Counted from the stretch's first letter, positions 1 to 8,980 are shown. The stretch is DNA of 13,629 nt from Flammeovirgaceae bacterium (GCA_003228395.1 QIDJ01000364.1:1-13629); one strand, 5' to 3'. Notes: generated from the letters alone by a model not told the origin. Program-made: numbers and translations.

Positions 1-1
1 A

Positions 2-2311
2 CTTGCCTTGTATGATTCGATTGAATATGAGCAGGCTATGGATGTTCGATTTGCTTCCATGGCGTTATTCTTAACTCCCCAGGGAGGCACGCGGCTTGTG
101 CAGGTTGTAGCTTCAGAAGGTAATTATCCCTTTTATGGTGAAGTGGAAACATTACCCGAAGGGGCGATGGAAACGTTGAAGAAAGGCCGGTTTACCATCC
201 TGGACGAAAGTCTTGCCATGCAGTTCGAAGTCAGTCACGATGACTCTATCAAACTCGGCAATTTGTCATTTGTGGTAAAAGGTATCGTCAGAAGTATGCC
301 CGGTACCAATGCGGTAGCGGCAACCTTTGCTCCATCAATATATATTTCACTGGAGTATCTAGAGTTGACTGGTCTGATACAATACGGAAGCAGGTACAGC
401 TACCGCAGATATTTCAAAACAGGCACCACAGAGGAGGCTGATGCCCTGGAAAAAAGACTGCTGCCGGTAATAAAAAAATATGGGTACTCACATGATACGG
501 TAGATGATGAAAAAGAAGATCTCGGTGAAGCCTTCGAAAATCTTTACCGGTTTTTTAATTTGCTGGGCTTTGTAGCGCTGATACTTGGGTGTATTGGTGT
601 GGCCAGCTCCATACACATCTACGTGCAGCAAAAAAAATCAGTTGTAGCTGTATTACGATGCATGGGCGCCTCGGCCTGGCAATCATTCAATATTTTTTTC
701 ATCCAGTCGATGGTGATGGGCCTTATCGGAAGCATCGCAGGGGTTTTGCTTGGTCTCGGAATACAGCAACTTATCCCGGTAATGTTTGGCAGGTATATTC
801 CTGTAGAAATCAGTGTGGGGATTGCCTGGAACGCCGTGCTGAAAGGTATGCTGCTTGGTATGTTTATTTCGGGTATTTTCTCCTTTTTACCATTATCTGA
901 TATCAGGAAAATACCACCTCTGAGTGTATTACGATCAGATTTTAACGGTAACAGGAAGTTTTCGCGCATGAAATCACTGGTTATTTTACTGGCTGTCATG
1001 TTTCCATGGGTGTTTGCCATTATTCAAACGCAAAGTATTCGAAATGGTACCGCATTTATGGGTGCGCTTTTAGGATCATTTCTCGTGCTTACACTGGTGG
1101 CAAAACTTATCATTTTTCTGGTACGAAAGTTTTTCCCAACAGGATGGAGTTTTGTATGGCGGCAAAGCCTTTCAAACCTCTTCAGGCCACAAAATCAAAC
1201 TACTGTGCTTGTGGTCGTAATCGGGCTGGGCACATTTTTGGTGTCCACGCTTATCCTGATCCAGCATGCATTACTTAACCAGGTAGAGTTTATGGGCTCT
1301 GAAGAACGATCAAATACGGTGCTTTTCGATATACAACCTCATCAGAAACAAGACGTTTCAGACCTTGTAAGCACATATGCGTTTCCGGTACAGCAACTTG
1401 TACCTATTGTATCAACCCGGCTTACAAAGATCAGAGGAAAAACGATCAGTGAAATTCAGAAAGACACTTCCGATCACATTCCGAACTGGTCGCTCACGAG
1501 AGAATACCGGGTGACCTACAGGGACAGCCTGATTGAGTCGGAAAAGATTGTAAAAGGGAAACTCATTCCGGAAGTAACACAACCCAATGATACCATTTGG
1601 GTGTCTATATCAGAGAATATGGCCGAAACATTGCATGTGGATATTGGCGATGAAGTGATTTTTGACGTGCAGGGTGTACCCATCATAACATATATCGGCA
1701 GCCTGAGGGAAGTTGACTGGCAGCGAATACAGACTAATTTTATTTTTGTCTTTCCGGAAGGTGTATTGGAACAGGCTCCACAGTTTTATGTACTTATGAC
1801 GCGTACAGATTCAAAAGCGCAATCGGCTGTATTTCAGCAGGAACTGGTCCGGAAATTCCCGAATGTATCGGTTATCGACCTCCGGTTGATACTCCAGACC
1901 ATCGACCAGTTTATGGATAAGGTGGCGTATGTGATCCAGTTTATGGCTTTATTCAGTATTGTTACCGGGCTGATCGTTTTGGCGGGTGCAGTTATTAACA
2001 GCAAATATGTCCGGTTAAGAGAAAATGTTTTGCTGCGTACACTGGGGGCAGTAAAAAAGCAGATTGTGCAGATGACCTTGCTTGAATATGGTTATCTTGG
2101 TATTCTGGCAGGATTAACAGGCATTGTTCTGTCGATATTTGGAGCCTGGGGGCTTACATGGATGTTTTTTGATATTAGATTTGTACCTGATTTTACAGGT
2201 TTACTTGTAGTATGGATGAGTGTGACTTTGTTAACAATGATGATCGGATGGTTAAACACCAGGGATGTGATCAGTAATTCGCCGTTGGAAGTATTGAGAA
2301 AAGAAGTTTAA
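2..2311 (+). CDS. FtsX-family ABC transporter permease, YbbP-like (COG3127), 5'-truncated
   Basis: This is the membrane permease of an ABC exporter of the MacB/LolE/FtsX superfamily. Its two-module layout is closest to YbbP/COG3127; the family is poorly characterised and the cargo is unknown. The reading frame is open to the window edge, so the true N-terminus, with the first membrane helix, is missing; a TTG at 8 is probably not the start. Counting from that TTG, an extracytoplasmic MacB-like domain covers about residues 1-175. Membrane segments follow near 185-205, 228-255, 277-297, 322-340, 350-372 and 398-422. A second periplasmic domain spans about 430-635, and three more helices lie near 640-664, 694-718 and 729-748. 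Each FtsX module contains the family signature: VLRCMGAS at 215-222 and LLRTLGAV at 675-682, closed by PPLSVLR (303-309) and PLEVLR near the C-terminus. The ATPase partner is not in the window and probably lies upstream. The next gene begins 6 bases after the stop. Confidence 0.9.
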   Translation, partial: LALYDSIEYEQAMDVRFASMALFLTPQGGTRLVQVVASEGNYPFYGEVETLPEGAMETLKKGRFTILDESLAMQFEVSHDDSIKLGNLSFVVKGIVRSMPGTNAVAATFAPSIYISLEYLELTGLIQYGSRYSYRRYFKTGTTEEADALEKRLLPVIKKYGYSHDTVDDEKEDLGEAFENLYRFFNLLGFVALILGCIGVASSIHIYVQQKKSVVAVLRCMGASAWQSFNIFFIQSMVMGLIGSIAGVLLGLGIQQLIPVMFGRYIPVEISVGIAWNAVLKGMLLGMFISGIFSFLPLSDIRKIPPLSVLRSDFNGNRKFSRMKSLVILLAVMFPWVFAIIQTQSIRNGTAFMGALLGSFLVLTLVAKLIIFLVRKFFPTGWSFVWRQSLSNLFRPQNQTTVLVVVIGLGTFLVSTLILIQHALLNQVEFMGSEERSNTVLFDIQPHQKQDVSDLVSTYAFPVQQLVPIVSTRLTKIRGKTISEIQKDTSDHIPNWSLTREYRVTYRDSLIESEKIVKGKLIPEVTQPNDTIWVSISENMAETLHVDIGDEVIFDVQGVPIITYIGSLREVDWQRIQTNFIFVFPEGVLEQAPQFYVLMTRTDSKAQSAVFQQELVRKFPNVSVIDLRLILQTIDQFMDKVAYVIQFMALFSIVTGLIVLAGAVINSKYVRLRENVLLRTLGAVKKQIVQMTLLEYGYLGILAGLTGIVLSIFGAWGLTWMFFDIRFVPDFTGLLVVWMSVTLLTMMIGWLNTRDVISNSPLEVLRKEV

Positions 2312-2317
2312 CCTAAT

Positions 2318-5300
2318 ATGAATGTGAAAAGAATTTTGTTATTGGTTCAGTTGATTCTGATATCTGAAATCACTGTTTTTGCTGTTGACAATCCGGTGCG
2401 TTTTATTGAAAACCGTGGGCAATTGGGCCAGGAGGTGTTATTTTATGCGGATGTGCCTGGAGGGACCGTCTATCTGCATAAGGATAAACTGGTGTTTCTG
2501 TTTGTGGATTACGGAAAGGATATCCATGATCATTTCCGTTCTGATAAAATTGAAGAAGCGTATGGCACCGGCGCCCGGTTAACATCTGATATGCAGGACA
2601 AAATTAACGGACATGTTTATAAAGTCATTTTTAAAAATATCAGCGATAATATAAAAATTACCGCCTATGATCCTGGAACAGAGAGGTATAATTATTTTAT
2701 AGGCTCAGACCGCACAAGGTGGGCTTCAGGTGTGAAGTCATATGGAGAAATCCGGTATCAGAATATATATCCGGATATTGATTTTATGATGTATTCCACT
2801 TTTGAGGGGATGAAATACGATTTTATTGTTCGTCCCGGAGCCGACCCGGCCGACATAAAGATGGTTTACAAAGGCCTGGATGAAATGGCTATCAAAAACG
2901 GTGCATTGTATCTGAAAACGAGACTTGGCGAAGTAGTGGAGCATATACCGCTGGCGTATCAGGCAGATGGAAGTGATGTGGAATGCAGGTATCAGTTGGA
3001 TAAAAGCACGCTGTCATTTCATCTACCAAAGCAATATGACGTAACACAGAAACTCACCATTGATCCCCTGCTTATTTTTTCGACCTATTCCGGATCGGCT
3101 GCCGATAACTGGGGAAATACGGCCACATTTGATCAATATGGTAACCTGTATTCCGGGGGAATGACCAATCATACACGGTTTTTCGGCGGCACATTGGGAA
3201 CGATCAACCTCGGGTCTTTTAATGCCACCGAAGGAGCCTTTCAAACCGAATATGGCGGAATCTGGGATGTTGCTATCCTTAAATATGATTCCACCGGCTC
3301 TGACCTGCTCTATGCCACGTACCTGGGTGGAACAAATTCAGAAGTTCCGCAAAGTTTAGTCGTAAATAATAAAGGCGAACTTTTGATTCTGGGCATTACA
3401 AGTTCGCTGGATTTTCCTGTTACGGATCAGGCGTATGATACTGCCTATAATGGCGGGGTATCCGGAACATTGTTTGAATCGAGTGTGCTATATTCCAACG
3501 GGTCTGATCTTTTTATTGCCAAATTAAGTGAAAATGGCGATCAGCTTCTGGCAGCTACCTACCTCGGAGGCACCGACAATGACGGACTCATACAAACGTT
3601 CACCAGTTCGCTGGTCAGAAATTACGGCGATCAGTCCAGGGGAGATATCATTGTGGATGAAAATGACAATGTATATATCGCATCACGTACATCTTCGGAA
3701 GATTTTCCGTTAGTAAATGCTTTTCAAAATGAATTTGGAGGCGGAAACAATGACGGTGTAGTTATTAAACTTGAACAGGACCTTTCATCCCTGATATGGA
3801 GCAGCTATTATGGAGGATTTGGCGAAGATGCTGCTTTATCCATAAAATTAACTTCTGAAAATGAGGTGTATATTGCAGGAGGCACTACAAGTATTGACCT
3901 TCCTACTACACCGAATACGATTCATCCGGGTCCGACCGGAGTAAGTGATGTGGATGGATTTGTAGCAAAAATTGCGTCCGATGGCTCGGCATTATTGGCT
4001 GCCACTTACATCGGCACGACCGACTATGACCAGGTATATCAGATGGACCTCGACAGCAACGGAGATGTATATCTCGTGGGGCAGACCCGCGGCCCCTATC
4101 CGGTTACGGTTGGACCCAGAGTGGATGAAAACAGCGGACAGTTTGTGCATAAGCTTACCCCCGACCTTTCAGAAACACTCTTTTCAACCGTGTTTGGTGG
4201 AAAACGCGGCGAGCCCGACATCTACATTACGGCTTTTCTGGTTAATGATTGTGACAACCTTTATATAAGCGGATGGGGCAGCCCGTTATTGGCTAATCGT
4301 ACATCCCAATACATGGGAGTAACTACAAGTGCACTACAAATTACTTCCGACGCGTACCAGCCATCCACGGATGGTTCAAGTTTTTATCTGGCCGTATATA
4401 CTGATGACATGAGCGAACTGCTTTACGCTACTTTTTTAGGAAGTAGCTCATCGATGGTTCATGTGGACGGCGGTACAAGCAGGTTTGACAAGCGCGGCAT
4501 CGTTTATCATGCGGTGTGCGCAAGTTGTAATCCCGATGACTCAAGTTTCCCTACGACACCCGGCGCCTGGGCCGAAAAAAACGGCAGCCGGGGTTGTAAC
4601 AATGCTGCTTTTAAATTCGATCTGGCTTCGCTGAATGCCCGGATCCGGACCAACACCCCGGAATTCGATCAGCCGAATATTGTAAAAGGCTGTGCACCCT
4701 TTGAAGTAGCATTTGAAAATATAAGTGTAGGAGGAGAGGTGTATGAGTGGTTTTTTGGCGATGATATGGATACCGTATCGTTCGAACGCGATACCATTTA
4801 TCATACCTATGAAGCTGCAGGCACCTACAAGGTTGTGCTTAAAGCTATCGACTCAAGCACGTGCGCCGAAGTGGATTTTGATTTTGCTACTATTATCGTC
4901 TATGAAACAAATTTTGAAGTAAGCGAGGGCACTACCATTTGCGGTGGCGATTTTGCACAACTTTCAGCTTCGGGAGGCGTGTCTTATTTGTGGTATCCGG
5001 TTACCGGGTTAATTAATCCGAATTCAGCCTTTCCAAAAGCGTTTGCCGATACCACCACTACCTATTTTGTAAATATTACCGATAAGAATGGCTGTACATT
5101 TGAAGATTCACTGATTGTTGAAGTGATTCCTGAAATCAAAGTGAATATTACCATTGAAAACCGAAATAAATGCGGCGATCAGCCTGTTATGGAATTCCTA
5201 AACAATAGTACGAATGTGGAGTCTGTTTTGTGGGAATTCGGAAACAATGTTTCATCGACAGAATTAAATCCTACTATCAATTTTTCTCAGCCCGGAAGTT

Positions 5301-5608
5301 ATGTTGCACAGGTATCGTTGTTTAATCAGCAGTGTGTGAAGCAATTTTCAATTCCTTTTGAAATTCAGAAGCTGTTTGTACCCAATATTATCACCCCCAA
5401 TAACGACGGATTAAACGATACCTTCGAAATCACTTCAACCCTTCCGTTTAATCTAAAAATCATGAATCGCTATGGTAAGGAGTTGTTTTTCAGTGAAAAT
5501 TACCTGAATGACTGGGATGGCGCAGGTTTGAATCCCGGTATTTATTACTATGAAATCACCTTTCCTGATTTTGAGTCCTGCACGGGTTGGATTCAATTGA
5601 TGTATTAG
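2318..5608 (+). CDS. Secreted SBBP beta-propeller / PKD protein with gliding-motility C-terminal (type B T9SS) sorting domain
   Basis: This is a 1096-residue exported protein, probably cell-surface or extracellular. A Sec signal peptide (Lys4/Arg5, then a hydrophobic stretch to about residue 22) precedes a DUF7948-like N-terminal domain (about 25-250) that starts with the characteristic FIENRGQ motif. Seven SBBP-type repeats follow (about 253-770). Most carry a Y(L/Y/I/F)GG or similar turn (YLGGT at 335 and 415, YYGG at 497) and then a DxxGN(L/V)Y strand, so they suggest a seven-bladed propeller. Next come a PKD domain (about 790-862, CAPFEVAFEN start, YEAAGTYKV end), an Ig/PKD-like module (865-935) and another PKD-like module (940-1015). 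The C-terminal 78 residues, with FVPNIITPNNDGLNDTF, an NRYG motif and WDG, are the CHU_C/TIGR04131 domain recognised by the type IX secretion system. The biological role (adhesion, matrix or glycan binding) cannot be read from the sequence. No catalytic motif was seen. Confidence 0.92.
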   Translation: MNVKRILLLVQLILISEITVFAVDNPVRFIENRGQLGQEVLFYADVPGGTVYLHKDKLVFLFVDYGKDIHDHFRSDKIEEAYGTGARLTSDMQDKINGHVYKVIFKNISDNIKITAYDPGTERYNYFIGSDRTRWASGVKSYGEIRYQNIYPDIDFMMYSTFEGMKYDFIVRPGADPADIKMVYKGLDEMAIKNGALYLKTRLGEVVEHIPLAYQADGSDVECRYQLDKSTLSFHLPKQYDVTQKLTIDPLLIFSTYSGSAADNWGNTATFDQYGNLYSGGMTNHTRFFGGTLGTINLGSFNATEGAFQTEYGGIWDVAILKYDSTGSDLLYATYLGGTNSEVPQSLVVNNKGELLILGITSSLDFPVTDQAYDTAYNGGVSGTLFESSVLYSNGSDLFIAKLSENGDQLLAATYLGGTDNDGLIQTFTSSLVRNYGDQSRGDIIVDENDNVYIASRTSSEDFPLVNAFQNEFGGGNNDGVVIKLEQDLSSLIWSSYYGGFGEDAALSIKLTSENEVYIAGGTTSIDLPTTPNTIHPGPTGVSDVDGFVAKIASDGSALLAATYIGTTDYDQVYQMDLDSNGDVYLVGQTRGPYPVTVGPRVDENSGQFVHKLTPDLSETLFSTVFGGKRGEPDIYITAFLVNDCDNLYISGWGSPLLANRTSQYMGVTTSALQITSDAYQPSTDGSSFYLAVYTDDMSELLYATFLGSSSSMVHVDGGTSRFDKRGIVYHAVCASCNPDDSSFPTTPGAWAEKNGSRGCNNAAFKFDLASLNARIRTNTPEFDQPNIVKGCAPFEVAFENISVGGEVYEWFFGDDMDTVSFERDTIYHTYEAAGTYKVVLKAIDSSTCAEVDFDFATIIVYETNFEVSEGTTICGGDFAQLSASGGVSYLWYPVTGLINPNSAFPKAFADTTTTYFVNITDKNGCTFEDSLIVEVIPEIKVNITIENRNKCGDQPVMEFLNNSTNVESVLWEFGNNVSSTELNPTINFSQPGSYVAQVSLFNQQCVKQFSIPFEIQKLFVPNIITPNNDGLNDTFEITSTLPFNLKIMNRYGKELFFSENYLNDWDGAGLNPGIYYYEITFPDFESCTGWIQLMY

Positions 5609-5707
5609 GTTTTTTATCACGTTGCAATCGAACAGACTAAAAATGAATTAAATGATAATGTTGTTATATTAGCAGAGTAAATGGAATACTGGCAAAATAA
5701 AAACAAA

Positions 5708-6148
5708 ATGAAACAAATCAGCATAAGAAAGACAGCGCTTACATTGGTTGCCTTGCTTTATGTGGTGTTGGGATTCAACGCCACCCGATTTGATTTCCAC
5801 TATCAGGATAAGGACGAATTTCTTGTAACTCCTGAGAAATTCAAAAAGGAAATCGAGAAGATGAATAACGATACCATCCTGATTGATGTGCGAACGCCGG
5901 AAGAATACAAGGAAGGACATATTGGAGGAGCCATTTTGATAGATTATAAGAATGCGAATTTTAGTGAAAAAATCAAAACGCTCGATAAAGACAAAGTCTA
6001 TTATATATATTGCAGATCAGGGCATCGAAGCGGCAATTCAAGGATGATTATGAATGAGACCGGGATCAAGCAAGTGTACGATCTGCAGGGAGGCATCATG
6101 GCCTGGAAAGCCAGGGAGTACCCTGTTAAAAAAGGTGATAAGGAATAG
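5708..6148 (+). CDS. Rhodanese-like domain protein, exported or membrane-anchored
   Basis: This is a single-domain rhodanese/sulfurtransferase homologue of 146 residues. ATG 5708 is preferred over the in-frame ATG at 5681 for two reasons: it gives a normal signal sequence (MKQISIRK, then a hydrophobic segment to about residue 22), and it is preceded by an A-rich leader typical of Bacteroidota. The domain runs from about residue 40 to 141 and contains the IDVRTPEEYKEGHIGGA signature (CH2A-like), the active-site loop C-R-S-G-H-R-S beginning at Cys102, and the closing LQGGIMAW motif. The catalytic Cys and loop Arg are both present, so persulfide transfer is plausible. The hydrophobic N-terminus puts the domain in the periplasm or on the periplasmic face of the membrane. 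The gene lies 99 bases after the T9SS cargo gene and 138 bases before the aldehyde dehydrogenase, so it may be its own transcription unit. Its physiological sulfur donor and acceptor are unknown. Confidence 0.88.
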   Translation: MKQISIRKTALTLVALLYVVLGFNATRFDFHYQDKDEFLVTPEKFKKEIEKMNNDTILIDVRTPEEYKEGHIGGAILIDYKNANFSEKIKTLDKDKVYYIYCRSGHRSGNSRMIMNETGIKQVYDLQGGIMAWKAREYPVKKGDKE

Positions 6149-6286
6149 GTTAGAAGCAGACGTTGCAGGGGATACCATGGCCGCTTTGCGATTTGCAGTT
6201 TGTGACCACAGGTATGGACTCTCTGCGGTTTGAAAAATAGTGGTAATTTGTATTTACAAAAATTAAAAGGCCGGAACTGAATTAAA

Positions 6287-7645
6287 TTGATCAGATCAGT
6301 AAATCCGTTTAACGGGGAGTTGCTTGCCGAATTTGAACAGGCAACATCAGGCAGCATTGAAAACGCACTGGATTCGGGTGAGAAAGCTTACCTGAACTGG
6401 AAAACTACAACATTTTCCCTAAGAACCGATATATTACAAAACTGCAGCAAGGCTCTTCTCGATGATAAAGCGAAATATGCATCACTAATTTCGCTTGAAA
6501 TGGGTAAAGTTTTGAAAGAGTCGGTTGCAGAAGTTGAGAAATGTGCCTGGGTATGCCGGTATTATGCGGAAAACGGGTCGCGTTTTCTGCAGGATGAGCC
6601 CCTTGAGGCAGAAGGAAAGACCGCCTTTATCAGCTATGAACCGATAGGAATTGTGCTTGCCGTAATGCCCTGGAATTTCCCCTTCTGGCAGGTGTTCCGG
6701 TTCGCCGCTCCCGCCATCATGGCCGGCAATTGCGGAATCTTAAAGCATGCTTCCAACGTACCCCAGTGCGCCTTAGCCATTGAAGACATTTTCCGTAAAT
6801 CCGGCCTGCCCGATGGTGTATTTCAGACGCTGCTTGCTGATGCAGATCAGGTGGCCGGCATGATTGCTGACAGGCGTATAAAAGCTGTTACGCTTACCGG
6901 CAGCGAGGAGGCAGGTTCAAAAGTTGCGGAAACTGCAGGCAGATATATAAAAAAAACGGTATTGGAACTTGGAGGTACCGATCCGTTTATTGTACTGGAA
7001 GATGCTGATATTGAAGAAGCTGCTAAAACCGGTGCCATTGCACGAATGATAAATTGCGGCCAGAGTTGTATTGCGGCTAAGCGGTTTGTTGTAACGGATG
7101 CTGTGTACGATGATTTTTTGCATTTGTTCAGCAATACCATTGCAGCTATGAAGCAGGGAGACCCCATGGATACGGACACTGATTACGGGCCGCTGGCAAG
7201 AGAGGACCTGGTAAACGATTTGCATAACCAGATCAGAATATCTGTAGATCTCGGGGCAAAGGCATTGCTGGGAGGAAGCAGACCTGAGCGGCCCGGTTCA
7301 TTTTACAATGCCACGATATTAACTGATGTGAAGGCGGGAATGCCTGCATTTGAAGAGGAGATATTCGGGCCGGCCGCTTCCGTAATTCGTGTTAAGGATT
7401 CGGAGGAAGCCATTGCAGTAGCGAACAATAGCAAATATGGACTGGGAGCATCGCTCTGGACAAAAGACAGGGATAAAGGTATCGAACTGGCAAGATGCAT
7501 CGAGGCTGGATCGGTGTTTATCAATCAGATGGTGGCCTCACATCCGGCCATTCCGTTTGGCGGGATAAAACTTTCGGGTTACGGGAGGGAATTATCATAC
7601 CTGGGTATCAGGGAGTTTGTGAATATTAAGCCTGTCGTTTATTAG
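6287..7645 (+). CDS. Aldehyde dehydrogenase, Sad/YneI-type succinate-semialdehyde dehydrogenase-like
   Basis: This 452-residue NAD(P)+-dependent aldehyde dehydrogenase oxidises an aldehyde to the acid. Overall sequence and length resemble E. coli Sad (YneI), a succinate-semialdehyde dehydrogenase, so a semialdehyde substrate is the best guess. Visible catalytic features are Asn130 in MPWNFP, Lys153 in ILKHA, the general base Glu227 in LELGG, and the nucleophile Cys261 in NCGQSC. EEIFGP (358-362 region) and the FGGIKLSGYGRE motif near 424-435 are also canonical. The start is a TTG. An in-frame TGA lies at 6278-6280, and the first in-frame ATG comes only about 70 codons later, inside the conserved fold. 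Homologues also begin with a segment like SVNPFNGE, which supports the TTG. The protein should be cytosolic. The SDR gene begins 186 bases downstream, so these two may not share a transcript. Physiological substrate and NAD versus NADP preference are inferred, not shown. Confidence 0.9.
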   Translation: MIRSVNPFNGELLAEFEQATSGSIENALDSGEKAYLNWKTTTFSLRTDILQNCSKALLDDKAKYASLISLEMGKVLKESVAEVEKCAWVCRYYAENGSRFLQDEPLEAEGKTAFISYEPIGIVLAVMPWNFPFWQVFRFAAPAIMAGNCGILKHASNVPQCALAIEDIFRKSGLPDGVFQTLLADADQVAGMIADRRIKAVTLTGSEEAGSKVAETAGRYIKKTVLELGGTDPFIVLEDADIEEAAKTGAIARMINCGQSCIAAKRFVVTDAVYDDFLHLFSNTIAAMKQGDPMDTDTDYGPLAREDLVNDLHNQIRISVDLGAKALLGGSRPERPGSFYNATILTDVKAGMPAFEEEIFGPAASVIRVKDSEEAIAVANNSKYGLGASLWTKDRDKGIELARCIEAGSVFINQMVASHPAIPFGGIKLSGYGRELSYLGIREFVNIKPVVY

Positions 7646-7672
7646 ACAAGAACTATCAAAAGTTTGTTTGTC
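7645..7672 (+). terminator. Imperfect hairpin after the aldehyde dehydrogenase, possible terminator
   Basis: A GACAA/TTGTC outer stem (7645-7649 with 7668-7672) encloses an AACT/AGTT inner stem (7651-7654 with 7661-7664), with small internal loops between them. It starts at the last base of the stop codon. There is no T-run immediately after it, so intrinsic termination would be weak. The position at a 186-base gap between genes is the main reason for listing it. Confidence 0.22.
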
Positions 7673-7831
7673 ATTAGCAAAAATCAATAAATCAATTGAA
7701 AAATATTATTTATTGTCTGTTAAAACTATTACCTTAACCGGGGTGGTTTTATTATTCTATTCGTTTAATATATTACATTTATCTGGCAGAAACAGGGATT
7801 CAGAGGCTTTTGAAATAACTAAGATACTGGA
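7673..7831 (+). other. AT-rich intergenic region before the SDR gene, probable promoter region
   Basis: This is the widest gap upstream of the SDR-DUF302-Mo hydroxylase gene group and therefore the likely place for its promoter. It is strongly AT-rich. The TACATTTA at 7774-7781 resembles the Bacteroidota -7 element (TAnnTTTG), but no convincing TTG element lies at the expected spacing, so no promoter is called. No ORF, RNA gene or riboswitch-like structure was recognised. Confidence 0.3.
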
Positions 7832-8566
7832 ATGAACAAAAAAGTTGTGATTATAACAGGCTCTGCAAAAGGAATTGGGAAAGCTATTTCACAACGAATG
7901 GTGGAAGAGGAATATTTTGTTCTGCTGGTGGATGTTGATAAGAAAAACGGTCAGGTACTGGAGGCAGCTTTTGGAGATGGAAATGCAAAATTCATACCTG
8001 CTAATATCAGTAATGAAAATGATGTGGCGGAATTGTTCCGGTTTGTCATGGATAACTATGGAAGAATAGATGTATTGGTAAACAACGCCGGAATTATCAG
8101 AGATCATATAATCTGGAAAATGACTGTTGACGACTTCGATGAAGTTATCAGGGTAAACCTCAGAGGTACCTGGTTGATGTGCCGGGAGGCAGCAAAGATC
8201 ATGCGTAAACAGAAAAATGGACGAATCATAAATATTGCTTCAAGGGCATGGTTGGGAAATGCCGGCCAATCGAATTATGCTGCCTCGAAAGCCGGCATTG
8301 TAGGACTTACCAGGGTACTGGCGCTTGAGCTGGGAAAGTACAATGTATTTGTAAATACGGTAGCACCTGGACTGATTGATACACCCCTTACCCAGGCATT
8401 GCCTGATGATGTGAAACAAAAACTCATCGATACACAACCGACAAAATCCATAGGTAAGCCTGAGGATGTTGCGCATGCCGTTGCTTTCTTAAGTTCAGAT
8501 AGAACGCGATTTATTACAGGTCAGATTCTATATGTTGACGGGGGTAAAAGTGTAGGAGCCGCATAG
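7832..8566 (+). CDS. SDR-family oxidoreductase, FabG-like 3-oxoacyl reductase / alcohol dehydrogenase
   Basis: This is a classical short-chain dehydrogenase/reductase of 244 residues, the usual length of the FabG/3-hydroxyacyl dehydrogenase group. It has the cofactor motif TGSAKGIG (9-16), NNAG (84-87), the structural Asn109, and the catalytic Ser137, Tyr149 and Lys153 (YAASK). The segment from PG at 179-180 and the C-terminal VDGG (235-238) are also standard. Acidic residues at the end of the second strand (LLVDVD, 31-36) suggest NAD(H) rather than NADP(H). The enzyme would interconvert a hydroxy and an oxo group in the cytosol. The substrate cannot be deduced. The DUF302 gene begins 33 bases after its stop and the Mo hydroxylase genes follow, so a catabolic role in the same pathway is more likely than housekeeping fatty-acid synthesis, although FabG cannot be excluded. 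The start ATG at 7832 directly begins the conserved MNKKVVIITG strand. Confidence 0.9.
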   Translation: MNKKVVIITGSAKGIGKAISQRMVEEEYFVLLVDVDKKNGQVLEAAFGDGNAKFIPANISNENDVAELFRFVMDNYGRIDVLVNNAGIIRDHIIWKMTVDDFDEVIRVNLRGTWLMCREAAKIMRKQKNGRIINIASRAWLGNAGQSNYAASKAGIVGLTRVLALELGKYNVFVNTVAPGLIDTPLTQALPDDVKQKLIDTQPTKSIGKPEDVAHAVAFLSSDRTRFITGQILYVDGGKSVGAA

Positions 8567-8599
8567 ATGATAATTTTATTTTGATTACAAATCATTAAG

Positions 8600-8980
8600 A
8601 TGACCACAGCATTATTTTCAGCAATTATGAACGCAGGTTTTGATGAGACGCTTTTAAAATTAAAGAAATCTTTAAGCAGGGAATGTTTTGAAATTATATC
8701 CGAAAGTGAAGTTTTCGGAAGCGCCCGTGGAGATTCCTTTAAAAAATATGTTCGTGTCCTATGTAGATGTAACTCTAAAATATCGAATGAATTACTGAAA
8801 AATGAAGAAGTTGCTTATGTTCCTGCAATCAACTTTTTGGTACTTGAGTCAGGGCAAAACATCAGCGAAGTAACCACCGTTGATCCGCTCCTGACCATGA
8901 CGCCCGATCAGGCTGAAAGAATGGAGCGTGTTGCTTCAAAACTTCGTGAAATGGTAAAAAATGTTATCCGGAATCTCTAA
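8600..8980 (+). CDS. DUF302 domain protein
   Basis: This is a 126-residue soluble protein with no signal peptide or membrane segment. Residues about 12-100 match the DUF302 pattern: FDETLLKLKKSL (the helix after the first strand), FEIISESEV, a central YVRVLCRCNSK segment corresponding to the family's conserved Cys-Asn-Pro region, a strand near FLVLES, and the terminal VTTVDPLLTM, where VDP is the family hallmark. It has Cys29, Cys55 and Cys57. The CxC pair at 55/57 adds one cysteine to the single one normally expected there. A helical charged tail occupies 101-126. DUF302 has no firmly established biochemical function. The gene lies 33 bases after the SDR gene and 41 bases before the fused Mo hydroxylase gene on the same strand, so it is probably co-transcribed with both. 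A role in redox or metal handling for that enzyme is speculation. Confidence 0.78.
   Translation: MTTALFSAIMNAGFDETLLKLKKSLSRECFEIISESEVFGSARGDSFKKYVRVLCRCNSKISNELLKNEEVAYVPAINFLVLESGQNISEVTTVDPLLTMTPDQAERMERVASKLREMVKNVIRNL

Noticed and set aside
5681..5707. Upstream ATG as the start of the rhodanese-like gene
   Set aside because: It would place polar residues MEYWQNKNK before the signal sequence. ATG 5708 gives a standard basic-then-hydrophobic N-terminus with an A-rich leader.
6149..6286. Possible short gene or structured RNA between the rhodanese and aldehyde dehydrogenase genes
   Set aside because: No conserved ORF or stable hairpin was found. The CCGC/GCGG ends at 6181 and 6225 are too short and far apart, and the repeated TTGCAG is not regular.
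7740..7790. Bacteroidota sigma-ABfr-type promoter (TTTG, then TAnnTTTG)
   Set aside because: Only partial matches to the -7 element were found, and none had a TTG element at 19-21 bases. Other upstream regions checked by eye gave no better match.
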